Shown here: in pieces, positions 24,067-32,486 of the stretch
Layout: every line of letters starts with the position of its first letter
Numbering within the stretch: the stretch's first letter is position 1
NCBI RefSeq assembly: GCF_000379805.1
Contig: NZ_KB903587.1
Span: forward strand, 158,155 to 215,648
Direction: 5' to 3'
Length of the DNA: 57,494 nucleotides
From: Lewinella cohaerens DSM 23179
GTDB taxonomy: Bacteria; Bacteroidota; Bacteroidia; Chitinophagales; Saprospiraceae
Translations under genes and position numbers: made by a program
The notes under the pieces: model-generated
What the model was told of the DNA's origin: nothing
Databases searched by the model: none
The model's input: only the letters and a program-made list of their open reading frames with translations

Positions 24067-24828
24067 TTAGAAGTGCGGGCTGAAGCCCACACTACTTATC
24101 CACACCGTTTCTGCTTGCGCCAAAACAACATCGCCTCGCCGTAATTGGTGTAAACAATGATCTTCGTTCAAAATCGCAGTTTCAGCCGACACTTCATCAT
24201 CAAGTGCTGCTTCGGCCTTATAGTGCAGCCGAATAAGGCGAGGTGTCTTCTCCTTCAGAATAGCGGTAGGGACACTGTCCAGCAACAACCTTAGAAAGTG
24301 GGTATTATTGAGGTGCCAGTTAAAATCGAGGTCGTGCCAACCGACAGTATAGCGGTGTTGGTGATCAGCAACCGTCCAGTCCGGCAGCTTGGTAGCCGGG
24401 CGAGGTAGCGGCTCCTCCCCTGCTGCCTGCGAAGGAATCCTTTCAGGTATCCAGCCGGGAATTCGAGTAGGTCGTCGATTTTCGATATTGAAAAGTGCCC
24501 AAGTAGTTGCTGCTTCCACGATTAACTTACCATCAGCGTCGGTGACCCGGTAATCACGATAGGTAAATACCCGTTCAAAACCAGAAGGCTGCGTATGAAT
24601 ACTCAACTGCTCCCCTAATTCAGGTAGACGATGTATACGAATTTCCAAGCGCAACAACACCCAGGCAATCTGGTGAGGTTCTAGATCCCACACGGAAAGC
24701 TTCAATGCCAACACATGCTGCATAGCCACCTCGTTGAGCACCCGCAATAAGGCCGGAGATGTCATTCGCTTGTAGGCGTCGATATCAAAAGCACCAACGG
24801 TGTAGGATTGACGATAATCTGCTAACAT
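24067..24828 (-). CDS. Acyl-ACP thioesterase (Fat-type, double hotdog)
   Basis: A 253-residue protein similar to plant FatA/FatB-type and bacterial acyl-ACP thioesterases. An N-terminal hotdog (residues ~5-125, with YRQSYTVGAFDID and RRPTRIP) and a second hotdog with the catalytic region GWHDLDFNWHLNNTHFLRLL (residues ~163-182) are present. The Asn and His of the Asp-x-Asn-x-His arrangement are N170 and H172. The expected reaction is hydrolysis of acyl-ACP to free fatty acid and ACP. It overlaps the upstream lipoprotein gene by 7 nt, suggesting co-transcription. The final eight codons coincide with a palindromic sequence (24072-24093), so its C terminus may have been set by a repeat insertion. 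Confidence 0.9.
   Translation of the reverse strand: MLADYRQSYTVGAFDIDAYKRMTSPALLRVLNEVAMQHVLALKLSVWDLEPHQIAWVLLRLEIRIHRLPELGEQLSIHTQPSGFERVFTYRDYRVTDADGKLIVEAATTWALFNIENRRPTRIPGWIPERIPSQAAGEEPLPRPATKLPDWTVADHQHRYTVGWHDLDFNWHLNNTHFLRLLLDSVPTAILKEKTPRLIRLHYKAEAALDDEVSAETAILNEDHCLHQLRRGDVVLAQAETVWISSVGFSPHF
24072..24093. repeat. GGGCTGAAGCCC-type REP-like hairpin inside the gene end
   Basis: AGTGCGGGCTGAAGCCCACACT folds into a 9-bp stem (one wobble on the minus strand) with a TGAA loop. It encodes the last residues of the thioesterase, stopping 3 nt before its stop codon. Confidence 0.6.
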
Positions 24829-25535
24829 CCAACAACTCCCTTTTTGAGGTCAGCAATATAAGATAAGACGTCTAAATAACTTTGATCTGCGATGATTTCC
24901 ACCTCTTCATTAGGAACTTCATTGCCTTCGGGGAGTTTCTCCCAACTGTGGGTTTCAAATGCTTTCGTAAGCTGGCGGATCAGTACACCGTCTTGAAAGT
25001 AATACCGATTTTCAGTGGAATAATCAATGGTATTGGAGGTTTCATCTTCGTTTAGTGGCCCACCGAAGGTCCAGTAACCTTCTTCTTCTAAAACAAAGAA
25101 AGGCATTCCGCCTTTAAGGTAAATTTGCTTGCCTTCCCAGCCGTGCCCACCACCCTGGTTATGTTGCATGACCACCAAATCGTCTCCTTCATAATAACGA
25201 ACCAGTTCCCCCTCCGTAGGGTCGCCCTCACAATCAAAGGTTTTGACCTCTTTACGCAGTGTACCAGCATCCAACATTTTTTGAAGGCGAGCATATTCTG
25301 CACGGATAGCCGCAACAGCCTCCTTGGTTGAACCATTCTTGACGGTTTCCTCCAGCATAACTTCTTTGCTTGGTGCTGGAGTAGGGTGTGTTTTTTCTTC
25401 TTCTGAAGGTGAGTCGATGCTTGTTGTTTCCTGTTTTATTTCATCGGTTGTGGCTTCCTGTGTCGCTTCTCCTCCACAAGAGAAAAGTACAGAGAACAAG
25501 AGTATTGTCACCGGGTAAAGTAGGTTCGCTTTCAT
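24822..25535 (-). CDS. Lipoprotein of unknown function
   Basis: A 237-residue protein starting MKANLLYPVTILLFSVLFSC, where FSCGG is a lipobox (Cys20), followed by an acidic Thr/Glu/Pro-rich linker (EATQEATTDEIKQETTS) to about residue 75. A compact C-terminal beta domain ends in Cys. The frame can be extended to a TTG at 25541, but the ATG at 25535 is preferred. A 7-nt overlap with the acyl-ACP thioesterase start suggests co-expression. No domain is recognised. The domain after the linker has a GGGHGWEGKQIYLKGGMPFFV motif of unknown role. Confidence 0.75.
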   Translation of the reverse strand: MKANLLYPVTILLFSVLFSCGGEATQEATTDEIKQETTSIDSPSEEEKTHPTPAPSKEVMLEETVKNGSTKEAVAAIRAEYARLQKMLDAGTLRKEVKTFDCEGDPTEGELVRYYEGDDLVVMQHNQGGGHGWEGKQIYLKGGMPFFVLEEEGYWTFGGPLNEDETSNTIDYSTENRYYFQDGVLIRQLTKAFETHSWEKLPEGNEVPNEEVEIIADQSYLDVLSYIADLKKGVVGC

Positions 25536-25610
25536 AGTCAAAATGCGTGATCAGTTTGTAAGTTAAATGCAGTAAAACATCAAGTAGCTACTCAAGGGGT
25601 TTGCCAGTCT

Positions 25611-25675
25611 TGACCTCGGCAGAGGTCACAGATTGGTAGAACATACGGGAACGAGAACGACCTCGACAGAGGTCG
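25611..25675. repeat. Pair of GACCTC-x4-GAGGTC hairpins
   Basis: TGACCTCGGCAGAGGTCA (25611-25628) and CGACCTCGACAGAGGTCG (25658-25675) are each perfect 7-bp hairpins with 4-nt loops. They lie ~30 nt apart in the 213-nt gap between the giant gene at 25749 and the lipoprotein. They may be a repeat family or terminators. Confidence 0.6.
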
Positions 25676-25748
25676 AAGCAGCTCAAATTGGATAACCTGA
25701 GACTTGCTAAAAACGTCTTCAATCTTGATTTCTGCCAAATAAAATGAT

Positions 25749-28700
25749 CTACCGAATCAAAGTCGTCTGTCCACTGAACAATTCCGTACGGTCATCCGGG
25801 AAGCGGACTTCCACCTGCCAGAGGTAAACACCACCATTTACAGCATCATCACGGAAATTACCATCCCATCCACGGGTCGGATCATTGACGGGGAAGCCAG
25901 CGTCTTCAAACAACATTTCTCCCCAACGATCCCAAATACGGTAACTCACCACTTCGATACCCGGCAAACCGTGAACCAATAAACGGTCGTTTACACCATC
26001 GCCATTTGGCGTAAAGCCTGTAGGCACAGCGACAGGAAAATCTTTGCTGACACGAATCTGAATCCAGGCTTTGGAGGTACATCCATTTTCATCTACCACC
26101 GTTAAGAAAAGATCGCGCTGGACGTTGGTAAATACCTCTTGCGAACCACAATCAGGACAAGACAACCAGGTACTATCGTAAGGCGACCATTCTAAAGTAA
26201 TAATTGGCAAGTCACTAGATATATCAGGGGTAACACGGATGGTATCACCAAAACGAACCTCCCGGTTTCCACCTAAGTCAATCATGATTTCAGCGGGTTC
26301 TGTAATTTCTGGGTTACCCAACAAAAGTGGACAACCTTCTGCATCTTCTGCCCAAAGGGTATAGTTTCCAGCACCAAGCGCCAGGAACGTAGGACTTGGC
26401 TGCCAATCGCCATTATCAAGTCGGAAGCGATAAGGTAGGGTACCTCCACTCATTTCTCCCTTAATGAAACCATCACGGCCACCATTACAGCTCACCATAT
26501 CTGTGAGGAAGCTACCACTGAGGGCCGTTGGCTCCGCAATATTGAACGTCTCTACCAGGGTACACCCAAAGTCATCCGTAACGGTAAGGGTGTAATCACC
26601 CGCTAGTACGTTAGGTAAAGCAGAGGTGCTACTGCCATTGCTCCAGCTATAAGCATAAGGAGGTTGGCCGCCCTGTACCGTGGTTGAAACACGACCAGTT
26701 GAAGCACCATTACATACTACATCTTCTACCTCGCCTACTAAACTCAGTGTGGAAGCTTGAGCGATAGAAGTACTGTATATTTTACTACATCCTTGCGCAT
26801 CAGTTACCGTAACCGTATAGCTTCCGGCTCCCAAACTCGTAATATCTTCTGCATTTGCTCCCGTGTTCCAATTGTATGAATACGGAGCAGTACCCCCACT
26901 AACACTCAAGTCTATTTCTCCGGTCGTTTCTCCGGCACAAATGACATTGGTTACATTTTCACTGATCGCCAAAGCAGTGGGTTCTGCAACAACTGCCTGA
27001 AGAATATCCGTACAGTTGTTCGCGTCTGTCACGGTCAGGGTATAGTTTCCAGCGTTTAACCCCGTCAATGGAGCGCTCCACGTGAATGGTCCGGTGCCCC
27101 CTTGCAGGTTGACAGCAATGCTACCATCCGATCCGTCGTTACAACTGGCATCGGTAACGGAAAAGTCAAGAATTTCTACGGTCTCCGCCAAAGCTACCGT
27201 AGCCGAAATATCTAAAAGACAGTTTTGTGCATCCGTAACCGTAACGCTATAAGTACCGGCTGTAAGCCCTGTAGCTGTAGCTGTTTGCTGACCATCTTCC
27301 CATAGGTAAGTATATGGACCTGTGCCACCGGTAGGCATTACAGAAGCCTCACCATTGGCTGGGCCGGTACAAGCCTGTTCCTGACTGGTTGTACTGAGAC
27401 TCAGCACGGTAGGTTCATCAAGTGTTAGATTAGCCGTAACAGTACAACTATTCGCATCCGTCACAACCACACTGTAATTGGATGCAGTAAGCCCCGTAGC
27501 GGTATCGGATGTTTGCGTATCGCTCCAGGCATAAGTGTATGGACCAACACCTCCCGTAGGTGTAGCGACAATGCTACCATTCGTTTCCTGAAAACACGTA
27601 GGATCAGTACCACTAAGCATTACGGTAAGTTCCGTCGGTTCGTTGACCATAATGTCTGCAACGACTAAACAGTTATTGGCATCGCGCACTTCTACGCTTG
27701 CCATTCCCGCAGGCAGGTCGGTAGCCGTCGGGTCAGTATCACCATTGCTCCATAGATACGTGTAAGGGCCAGTACCTCCAGTGGGTGTAGCCGTAGCAGT
27801 TCCGTCCGTTCCTTGGAAACAGGAAGTAGCGACCGCGCTAATATCTACAGACACCGCAATTGGAGCATCTAGCATAAAGGCCAAGCTGTCGGTACACATA
27901 TTGGCATCTGTCACCAATACATAGTGATCGCCGGAAGCCAGCGCATTTTCATTATCTCCCGTTATGCCCGTATCCCATGTAATGGTGTAAGGACCTGTTC
28001 CGCCTTGCACTTCTACCGTGGCGTTGCCATCCAAAGCGCCTGTACAGGTAGGTTGATTGGTTTGCAAATTGGTCAATTCTAAAACATCAGGTTCACCAAT
28101 CTGAATTTCTTCGGTGTACGTACAGCCATTGCCATCCGTTACTACCAATTCGTAAGTACCGGCAAACTGGTCAATAACTGCGGCCGTCGTTCCTACAATG
28201 GAGTTATCTCCAATGTCGCGCCAACTGTAGGTATATCCCGGTGTTCCACCTGATGGCACAACCATCAAGCTTCCTGTATTAGAGGTATTACAAAGTGCCG
28301 GTGTACTGCTCACCACTGCTGACAGTACCGGAGGTTCTTCTACCGTGATGGTATTGTTAGAAATACAGCCCATCGCGTCGGTCACTTCTACATTGTAAGT
28401 ACCGGCTGTTACCAGAAAAGCCGTATCTGTTAATTGGCCATTGTCCCATAGGTAGGTATAAGGGCCAACGCCTCCATCAGGAATTACGCGGGCTTGGCCA
28501 GTGTTTTCACCAAAACAATTGACGGAATCAGCGGCCACACTGGTAGAAAGCAGTGCTGGCTCCGTTAGTTCTATATTTAAGGTAAATGGACAATTTCCAG
28601 CATCTACCAGGTCTACCGCATACATGCCTGCATTAAGGCCTGTCACGATAGAGTCGGTAATACCACTGCCCCAATCAAAGGAATAAGGGCCATTACCATC

Positions 28701-31163
28701 GGTAATCGCTACTGTGAGTGCCCCATCTGTATCGCCATTACAATCCAACGGATTTTCGATAACCTCCGTAATATTTGGCGAAGGTGGCTCTGCTATCACA
28801 AAACTAATATTGCCTGGGCAACCATCACCATCCGTGACGACACCTACATAATTATTGGCCGTTAAGCCGGAAAAGGCACCATTGTTATTCGTTACGCCAT
28901 CTAATTCATAGGAAAACGGCCCCGTACCCGAGACTACGTTTATTTGTACACTTCCATCACTACCCCCAAAACAGTTTACATCCACAGGAACGGCGGCTAA
29001 GCTAGCAGGCGTACAATTCAAACTCGTACACGTAATCGTTGACGGAAAGCTGGGGCAGGTCGCAATAGCGCGAACCGTCACCTCTACATCTTCCTCTAAG
29101 CCAAGCCCTGTCACCAAGTGCTCCAGGCTCCCGGAGGCAGGTATCCAAGGGCCACCATTGATGCTTACTTCATAACCAATTGCACCTGCTACTGCTGGCC
29201 AAACAACCTGCACCGAACTCGTCGTCAATTCTCCACACTGAAGCGGAGACATCGTCAAAGCTGGTAAAACATCAAAATTGATGGTATCCTGCTTGATACA
29301 ACCGTAAGAATCAGAAACAGTAAGGATATAAGTCGTACTGGTATCCGCAGAAGCGATAGGGTCTGGACAGTCCGTACAGCTCAAACCAGCTGCCGGGCTC
29401 CAGGAATACTCTACCTGATAGACTGGATTGAAACAGATACTCCATGAGAAGAGCGTTCCTCCCAGGCCTTGCGTATCATCTGTAATCACCAATTGCCAGG
29501 TACCGTTGGTGCGGTAATTGCCATCCCATAAGTCAGAAAACACACCTTCTGGCAGCCATTCCCCTGTAAATGGAACCGCTGAAGCTGGTGCAAACGGGCC
29601 AGGAGAATTAATGACTGTGGTAGCATCTATGGTAAAGCAGGTTCCTTCGTAATAATCATAAGCAATCCCGTTGCCACCTTCGGCACCATTATCTGTTGTT
29701 AACTCCAGGAATTGTCCATCCGGACCAACAAGGTAAATATCGAGATCATCAATCCATTGATGTTCAAGACTATCTATACATATCATTTTTATGGCCTCCG
29801 GACCTAATTCTACCGGGAGAACACCAAAAACATCAATTTCCGAGATAAAAGGTACGTTCGTTTGATTGATCGCAAGTGGCGTGTCATTCACAAACCGAGG
29901 AGGGTCCGGCAAAGCAATAGGCACCGTCCCATCCAACTGCGTTTCATCGGTGGGACACACTATCAGGTCAGGGCCTAAATCAGGGTCCACCAATCGATTA
30001 TCTTTGATAATAATGGTAAAGGTATCCCGATTACAGGGGTCACGTTGAACGCTAAGTTCAATGGTCTCATCGCCTTCTACCAGAAAATCTTCGTAAGCAC
30101 TTATCGGTAAACGGAACGTACTGTCTCCTTCCGGAATAATGATCGTACTGGGCAAAGTCGGGTAATCTACGCCTGGTGTTGCCGTACCTCCAACAGCAAA
30201 TTCCACATCGTAATCCGCTTCTACAGGCGAGGGTAAGTTGAAGACAATTTCACCGGCACCACAACCTTCTGCCAAACCGCCATCAATGGCCAGGCCTTCA
30301 ATTTCTACATCCAGTGAGCCTGTACCAAAACTTTTGGCTTCCAAGAATACACCTGAATCAAAAATGGCGTCAAATGCATCAGCAATTACCAGCTTAATGG
30401 TATAAGTGCTACAAGGTTCAACGACAGCCTGAGCCACAAAAACATCCGTAAAGCCATCATATACCGGTAACGTATTGCCATTATTAGCATTATAAAATCC
30501 GGCGAAAGCCAAAGATCCGTCATCACCGCTACAGTTGGCGATAGTTCCTCCGGCAGCACCAGGCATTCCAGGGTTTACGTTATTGATGGTCACTGGCCGA
30601 TCTGTACCAGGAATCAAAGCAATATTTTCAGCATTATTGGTGTAAGGACCGTTGATGCCAGGGCCACTGATAAAGAAACCAAAAACATCGTTGTAATTGG
30701 TACAAGCAAATTCCGGGTATTCCTCTGAAGCAAACGCATACGTAAACCTCAAGGTGTCATTTACAGGAATAAACTCAATGGTGTAGCTGGTAACGTTACT
30801 GATCCCGATATTAGCACCAACAATTCCTAAAAGGTCGGCATCCGTTGCGCTACTTCCATTATTAAAGGAAGCTTGAGCACTGGCAGGAGCGTTTACCCCA
30901 GTTTGACCAGGGTTAGACACTGCTGTTCCTGTAGTCATTACTATACCTCTTTCCATACCGATGGTGGTACTTCCCTGGGTAAATAAGCCTACGGCTCCTT
31001 GATCACCCGCATAGGTAATACTAACCACCTCTACCCCATCGCCAAGGAAGACGTTAGATATCAAGTTTTCCGGCGTAATGGGAGCTGCGTTGGTCACCTC
31101 AAGTTGGGCAAAAACCGAAACAGACAGCATGGAGAAAAGAACGAGTAGAAGGAAACGTGTCAT
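25749..31163 (-). CDS. Giant surface protein: choice-of-anchor L, P-domain, 12 SprB repeats, T9SS type B tail
   Basis: An 1804-residue protein. After the signal peptide (LLVLFSMLSVSVFAQ) comes a choice-of-anchor L domain (residues ~20-270, with ITPENLISNVFLGDGV and TYAFASEEYPEFACTNYNDV). A Calx-beta-like segment and a proprotein-convertase P-like domain follow, the latter with HQWIDDLDIYLVGPDG and GTWQLVITDDTQGLGG. Then an Ig/FN3-like module precedes twelve tandem SprB repeats of ~75 residues (GGTGPYTYLWSNG, AGTYSVTVTDAQNC). The tail is a gliding-motility/T9SS type B domain (VAVPTGFTPNGDGVNDRLLV, then YRIWDRWGEMLF). SprB repeats are characteristic of the mobile gliding adhesin SprB; the role here is likely adhesion or surface motility. 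It is isolated from other T9SS genes and preceded by a 150-nt gap. Confidence 0.94.
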   Translation of the reverse strand: MTRFLLLVLFSMLSVSVFAQLEVTNAAPITPENLISNVFLGDGVEVVSITYAGDQGAVGLFTQGSTTIGMERGIVMTTGTAVSNPGQTGVNAPASAQASFNNGSSATDADLLGIVGANIGISNVTSYTIEFIPVNDTLRFTYAFASEEYPEFACTNYNDVFGFFISGPGINGPYTNNAENIALIPGTDRPVTINNVNPGMPGAAGGTIANCSGDDGSLAFAGFYNANNGNTLPVYDGFTDVFVAQAVVEPCSTYTIKLVIADAFDAIFDSGVFLEAKSFGTGSLDVEIEGLAIDGGLAEGCGAGEIVFNLPSPVEADYDVEFAVGGTATPGVDYPTLPSTIIIPEGDSTFRLPISAYEDFLVEGDETIELSVQRDPCNRDTFTIIIKDNRLVDPDLGPDLIVCPTDETQLDGTVPIALPDPPRFVNDTPLAINQTNVPFISEIDVFGVLPVELGPEAIKMICIDSLEHQWIDDLDIYLVGPDGQFLELTTDNGAEGGNGIAYDYYEGTCFTIDATTVINSPGPFAPASAVPFTGEWLPEGVFSDLWDGNYRTNGTWQLVITDDTQGLGGTLFSWSICFNPVYQVEYSWSPAAGLSCTDCPDPIASADTSTTYILTVSDSYGCIKQDTINFDVLPALTMSPLQCGELTTSSVQVVWPAVAGAIGYEVSINGGPWIPASGSLEHLVTGLGLEEDVEVTVRAIATCPSFPSTITCTSLNCTPASLAAVPVDVNCFGGSDGSVQINVVSGTGPFSYELDGVTNNNGAFSGLTANNYVGVVTDGDGCPGNISFVIAEPPSPNITEVIENPLDCNGDTDGALTVAITDGNGPYSFDWGSGITDSIVTGLNAGMYAVDLVDAGNCPFTLNIELTEPALLSTSVAADSVNCFGENTGQARVIPDGGVGPYTYLWDNGQLTDTAFLVTAGTYNVEVTDAMGCISNNTITVEEPPVLSAVVSSTPALCNTSNTGSLMVVPSGGTPGYTYSWRDIGDNSIVGTTAAVIDQFAGTYELVVTDGNGCTYTEEIQIGEPDVLELTNLQTNQPTCTGALDGNATVEVQGGTGPYTITWDTGITGDNENALASGDHYVLVTDANMCTDSLAFMLDAPIAVSVDISAVATSCFQGTDGTATATPTGGTGPYTYLWSNGDTDPTATDLPAGMASVEVRDANNCLVVADIMVNEPTELTVMLSGTDPTCFQETNGSIVATPTGGVGPYTYAWSDTQTSDTATGLTASNYSVVVTDANSCTVTANLTLDEPTVLSLSTTSQEQACTGPANGEASVMPTGGTGPYTYLWEDGQQTATATGLTAGTYSVTVTDAQNCLLDISATVALAETVEILDFSVTDASCNDGSDGSIAVNLQGGTGPFTWSAPLTGLNAGNYTLTVTDANNCTDILQAVVAEPTALAISENVTNVICAGETTGEIDLSVSGGTAPYSYNWNTGANAEDITSLGAGSYTVTVTDAQGCSKIYSTSIAQASTLSLVGEVEDVVCNGASTGRVSTTVQGGQPPYAYSWSNGSSTSALPNVLAGDYTLTVTDDFGCTLVETFNIAEPTALSGSFLTDMVSCNGGRDGFIKGEMSGGTLPYRFRLDNGDWQPSPTFLALGAGNYTLWAEDAEGCPLLLGNPEITEPAEIMIDLGGNREVRFGDTIRVTPDISSDLPIITLEWSPYDSTWLSCPDCGSQEVFTNVQRDLFLTVVDENGCTSKAWIQIRVSKDFPVAVPTGFTPNGDGVNDRLLVHGLPGIEVVSYRIWDRWGEMLFEDAGFPVNDPTRGWDGNFRDDAVNGGVYLWQVEVRFPDDRTELFSGQTTLIR

Positions 31164-31314
31164 TTCAAGAGAAGTTCAGTGGGTGTAGTTTTGAATAAGC
31201 CGTACAATAATACGCAATGGTAAGCTTAAGCAGAAATTTATGATGATAGAAGACGGCTTACCGTCAGTTTTTAGAGTTTATTGGGAAATTTGCGAACTGG
31301 TTTTCAACAAACTC

Positions 31315-32091
31315 TTAATCCTGCCAAGGAAATGCTTCGTAAAAAACAGCAATGGTTTGTTGGAAAGATTCGGGGATACGCTTCATCACTTCCGCTTCAA
31401 TCTCGACAGGAACACCTCCATAAAAAGCTTCGGCAATAGCCCCTGCTATAGAGCCCATGGTATCAGCATCGCCGCCCAGGGAAATGGCGTTACGTACGGC
31501 ACTTTCCCAATTGTTACTTTCTAAAAATGCAATAATTGATGGAGGTACTGATCCCTGACAGCTTACATCGAATTGATAGCCAGAACGGATATCATCTAGT
31601 CGCTGCTCCATATCGTAACCAAAAATACGCTGAACGTGGTCTTTTATCAGGGGTTTGCCAAAACCGGATCGGGCAAGGTAAATGACGGCGGCTACTGCCT
31701 GGGCACCTTTGATGCCCTCGGGATGATTATGGGTAATCTCGGCACTGGCTTTGGCAGCCTTCATCACATCTGACAGTTGTTCAAATGCAAAACCTATGGG
31801 GCTTACCCGCATAGCAGAACCATTGCCCCAACTGTTGTAAGGGCCTGTGATAATACCCGCCATCCATTTTTTAAAAGTACCACCGTAACCCGCCAAAGGA
31901 TATTGACAGGCATAACTCCTAACATTATCTTCGAAAGATTTTTCGGTAAGTAAACTGTCAGCGATTGCAACAGTGAGAACAGTATCGTCGGTAAAGCAAG
32001 AGTCTTCCGTAAAGAGTGGAAAACGCATGTCTTTGACCGGATCTTTTTCGTAGATCGAGCCAATGATATCACCGGCAATAGCACCCAGCAT
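31315..32091 (-). CDS. ADP-ribosylglycohydrolase-family protein (DraG-like)
   Basis: A 258-residue enzyme. Metal-binding motifs of the ADP-ribosylglycohydrolase family are complete: FTDDT (residues 33-37), SWGNGSAMR, THNHPEG, and the C-terminal GGDADTMGSIAGAIAEAFYG (D208, D210, T211). Family members hydrolyse ADP-ribosyl bonds on proteins or small molecules using two Mg/Mn ions, as DraG and ARH3 do. No DraT-like transferase or macrodomain partner is visible, so the substrate is uncertain. The start MLGAIAGDIIGS at 32091 is the normal N terminus of this family. Its 5' end lies 7 nt from a structured repeat (32099-32222), which could be its transcript leader. Confidence 0.93.
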   Translation of the reverse strand: MLGAIAGDIIGSIYEKDPVKDMRFPLFTEDSCFTDDTVLTVAIADSLLTEKSFEDNVRSYACQYPLAGYGGTFKKWMAGIITGPYNSWGNGSAMRVSPIGFAFEQLSDVMKAAKASAEITHNHPEGIKGAQAVAAVIYLARSGFGKPLIKDHVQRIFGYDMEQRLDDIRSGYQFDVSCQGSVPPSIIAFLESNNWESAVRNAISLGGDADTMGSIAGAIAEAFYGGVPVEIEAEVMKRIPESFQQTIAVFYEAFPWQD

Positions 32092-32098
32092 AGCCCCA

Positions 32099-32222
32099 AG
32101 TATTGCGCAGAAAATAAAACGCGATTTTTCTTAAGTTTTCCAAATAGTTAAAACACTTAAAATGAAGCGTTTATTCAACTATTATGAAAAACAAAATCGG
32201 TTTTTATTTTCGTGCTGTTCCT
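32099..32222. repeat. Double-stem inverted-repeat element, copy 1
   Basis: A 124-nt element matched by 46199-46344. The outer arms, 32110-32129 (GAAAATAAAACGCGATTTTT) and 32193-32211 (AAAATCGGTTTTTATTTTC), are imperfect inverted repeats. The inner arms are AATAGTTAAA (around 32143-32152) and TTCAACTATT (32174-32183). The last 82 nt match copy 2 at 76 positions. It ends 7 nt before the minus-strand start codon at 32091. A possible 68-codon plus-strand ORF inside it is judged spurious. Confidence 0.75.
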
Positions 32223-32426
32223 AAGTTAGATGGAGTCCTCTTGGTACTCCTGGTTTTTCGTTTTATCCTACCGATGGACGCATTGCCCGTGCGCTTTTCG
32301 GATTTTGCTAAGATAGGGAGTTCGATTAAAATATTAGAAACATCCGTCAATAAAGGGGAGAAAAGCCTTTATTTCAACGGTGAATGGTAGCTACAACAAC
32401 GACAGCAAGGTTAAAATTGCACTTAC

Positions 32427-32464
32427 AAAAACAGCGGACTTTGCACAAATGACAAAATCCGCTG
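32427..32464 (-). terminator. Intrinsic terminator for the 2385-residue gene
   Basis: On the minus strand, CAGCGGA pairs with TCCGCTG (plus-strand 32458-32464 and 32432-32438), extended by AAA/TTT. It is followed by TTTTTG, downstream of the stop at 32487. Confidence 0.7.
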
Positions 32465-32486
32465 CTTCTATTTAGTTTATTAAGAC

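Noticed and set aside
24822-25541. TTG start at 25541 for the lipoprotein
   Set aside because: The ATG two codons downstream gives a normal lipoprotein signal; the TTG adds nothing.
32184-32390. 68-codon plus-strand ORF after the ADP-ribosylglycohydrolase gene
   Set aside because: It begins inside the double-stem repeat and has no signature; chance ORF.
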